This document shows positions 15,518 through 15,840 of a stretch of 15,840 bases of DNA, piece after piece (the stretch's first letter is position 1; each line of letters begins with the position of its first letter). Both the position numbers and the translations under genes were made by a program. The stretch comes from Chrysochromulina tobinii (taxonomy: Eukaryota > Haptophyta > Prymnesiales > Chrysochromulinaceae): positions 1 through 15,840 of the forward strand of contig JWZX01002864.1 in assembly GCA_001275005.1 (NCBI GenBank). Direction: 5' to 3'. Below the pieces are notes generated by a model. The model saw only the letters and a list, made by a program, of their open reading frames with translations, was not told the DNA's origin and did no database searches.

Positions 15518-15667
15518 CTACCGCCTTTGAGCACGCGCGAAAATCCATGCCTGGGAGCGGGAGGATGCAGGGGCGGATTCGTACGGGGCGACCTCTTCCG
15601 AGTCAGCCGCTACGTGAGCACCGGGGCTCGCGAACTCGTGCGCGATATCGAGAGAAAAATGCGCCAT
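15518..15667 (-). CDS. Small ORF or candidate upstream coding exon
   Basis: A 49-codon frame starts at an ATG in good context (G at -3, G at +4): MAHFSLDIAHEFASPGAHVA. The composition is balanced and not the Arg/Gly-rich text of GC shadow frames. It ends at TAG 15518. Possible donors inside it are CAG|GCATGG (GC type) and GAG|GTCGCC, both phase 0. It could be the true first exon of the acidic gene, spliced past the in-frame TGA (for example to AGGGGCAATCCG near 15218), an upstream ORF in the leader, or chance. No family recognised. Confidence 0.3.
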   Translation of the reverse strand: MAHFSLDIAHEFASPGAHVAADSEEVAPYESAPASSRSQAWIFARAQRR

Positions 15668-15770
15668 TGCGTAGACGCGAGAAATCCTTTTCAAGCCGTT
15701 TCGTTCAATCTTTCTATTTCGGTTTTGAGGAAATTGAGGAAAAGTTTTGTCAGGAGGTTCCGCACCTCAG

Positions 15771-15830
15771 GTGCAATCAGACGCAATCAGACGCAATCAG
15801 GCGCAATCAGACGCATTCAGACGCAATCAG
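15771..15830. repeat. 10-bp tandem repeat, six units
   Basis: Six consecutive decamers of consensus ACGCAATCAG, with single-base variants in units 1, 4 and 5. The array ends ten bases before the window edge. Period and lack of spacers exclude a CRISPR. No gene is visible around it. Confidence 0.9.
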
Positions 15831-15840
15831 CATGCCCGGA

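Noticed and set aside
15771-15830. CRISPR-like array
   Set aside because: Ten-base units without spacers in a eukaryotic context are a tandem satellite.

Overview
The window looks like nuclear DNA from a GC-rich eukaryotic microalga. Evidence: short spliceosomal introns (about 85 to 335 nt) with GT-AG and probably GC-AG ends, eukaryote-only families (O-fucosyltransferase, SURP/RS splicing protein, CNBD potassium channel, EF-hand, DOT1-like methyltransferase), no bacterial operon signals, and secreted proteins whose signal peptide is followed in one case by an LRGG stretch. A haptophyte or another alga with a complex plastid is my best guess. That is inference; no organelle, rRNA or marker gene here settles it.

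Layout. Three genes lie on the plus strand in the first 4.8 kb: a type II membrane O-fucosyltransferase-like protein (303-1997), a small secreted acidic protein with an STI1-like DP-repeat domain (2498-3145), and a secreted armadillo-repeat protein (3702-4762) with one good intron and an apparent one-base frame break. A GC-rich hairpin sits in the 335-nt convergent gap at 4763-5097. Everything to the right is on the minus strand, listed here from right to left as transcribed: a possible short exon at 15667-15518; an acidic nuclear-type protein (15252-14830) that may be the first exon of the next gene; an EF-hand protein (14608-12367, one intron); a leucine-rich-repeat protein (12209-11118); a SURP/RS CHERP-like splicing factor (11048-9540, two introns) only 69 nt downstream of the LRR gene; a DOT1-like SAM methyltransferase (9198-8530); and a cyclic-nucleotide-binding voltage-gated K+ channel (7853-5098, one intron holding a minisatellite).

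The genes do not form a pathway. The glycosyltransferase and the two signal-peptide proteins act in or through the secretory route; the channel and EF-hand protein suggest calcium and cyclic-nucleotide signalling; the SURP and DOT1-like proteins suggest nuclear RNA and chromatin roles. I see no mobile element, CRISPR array, rRNA or recognisable tRNA. The most unusual non-coding signals are a 20-bp motif repeated exactly in two gene starts/gaps 12 kb apart (with a third diverged copy), a 20-bp perfect palindrome beside it, repeats confined to introns, and a 10-bp tandem array at the right edge.
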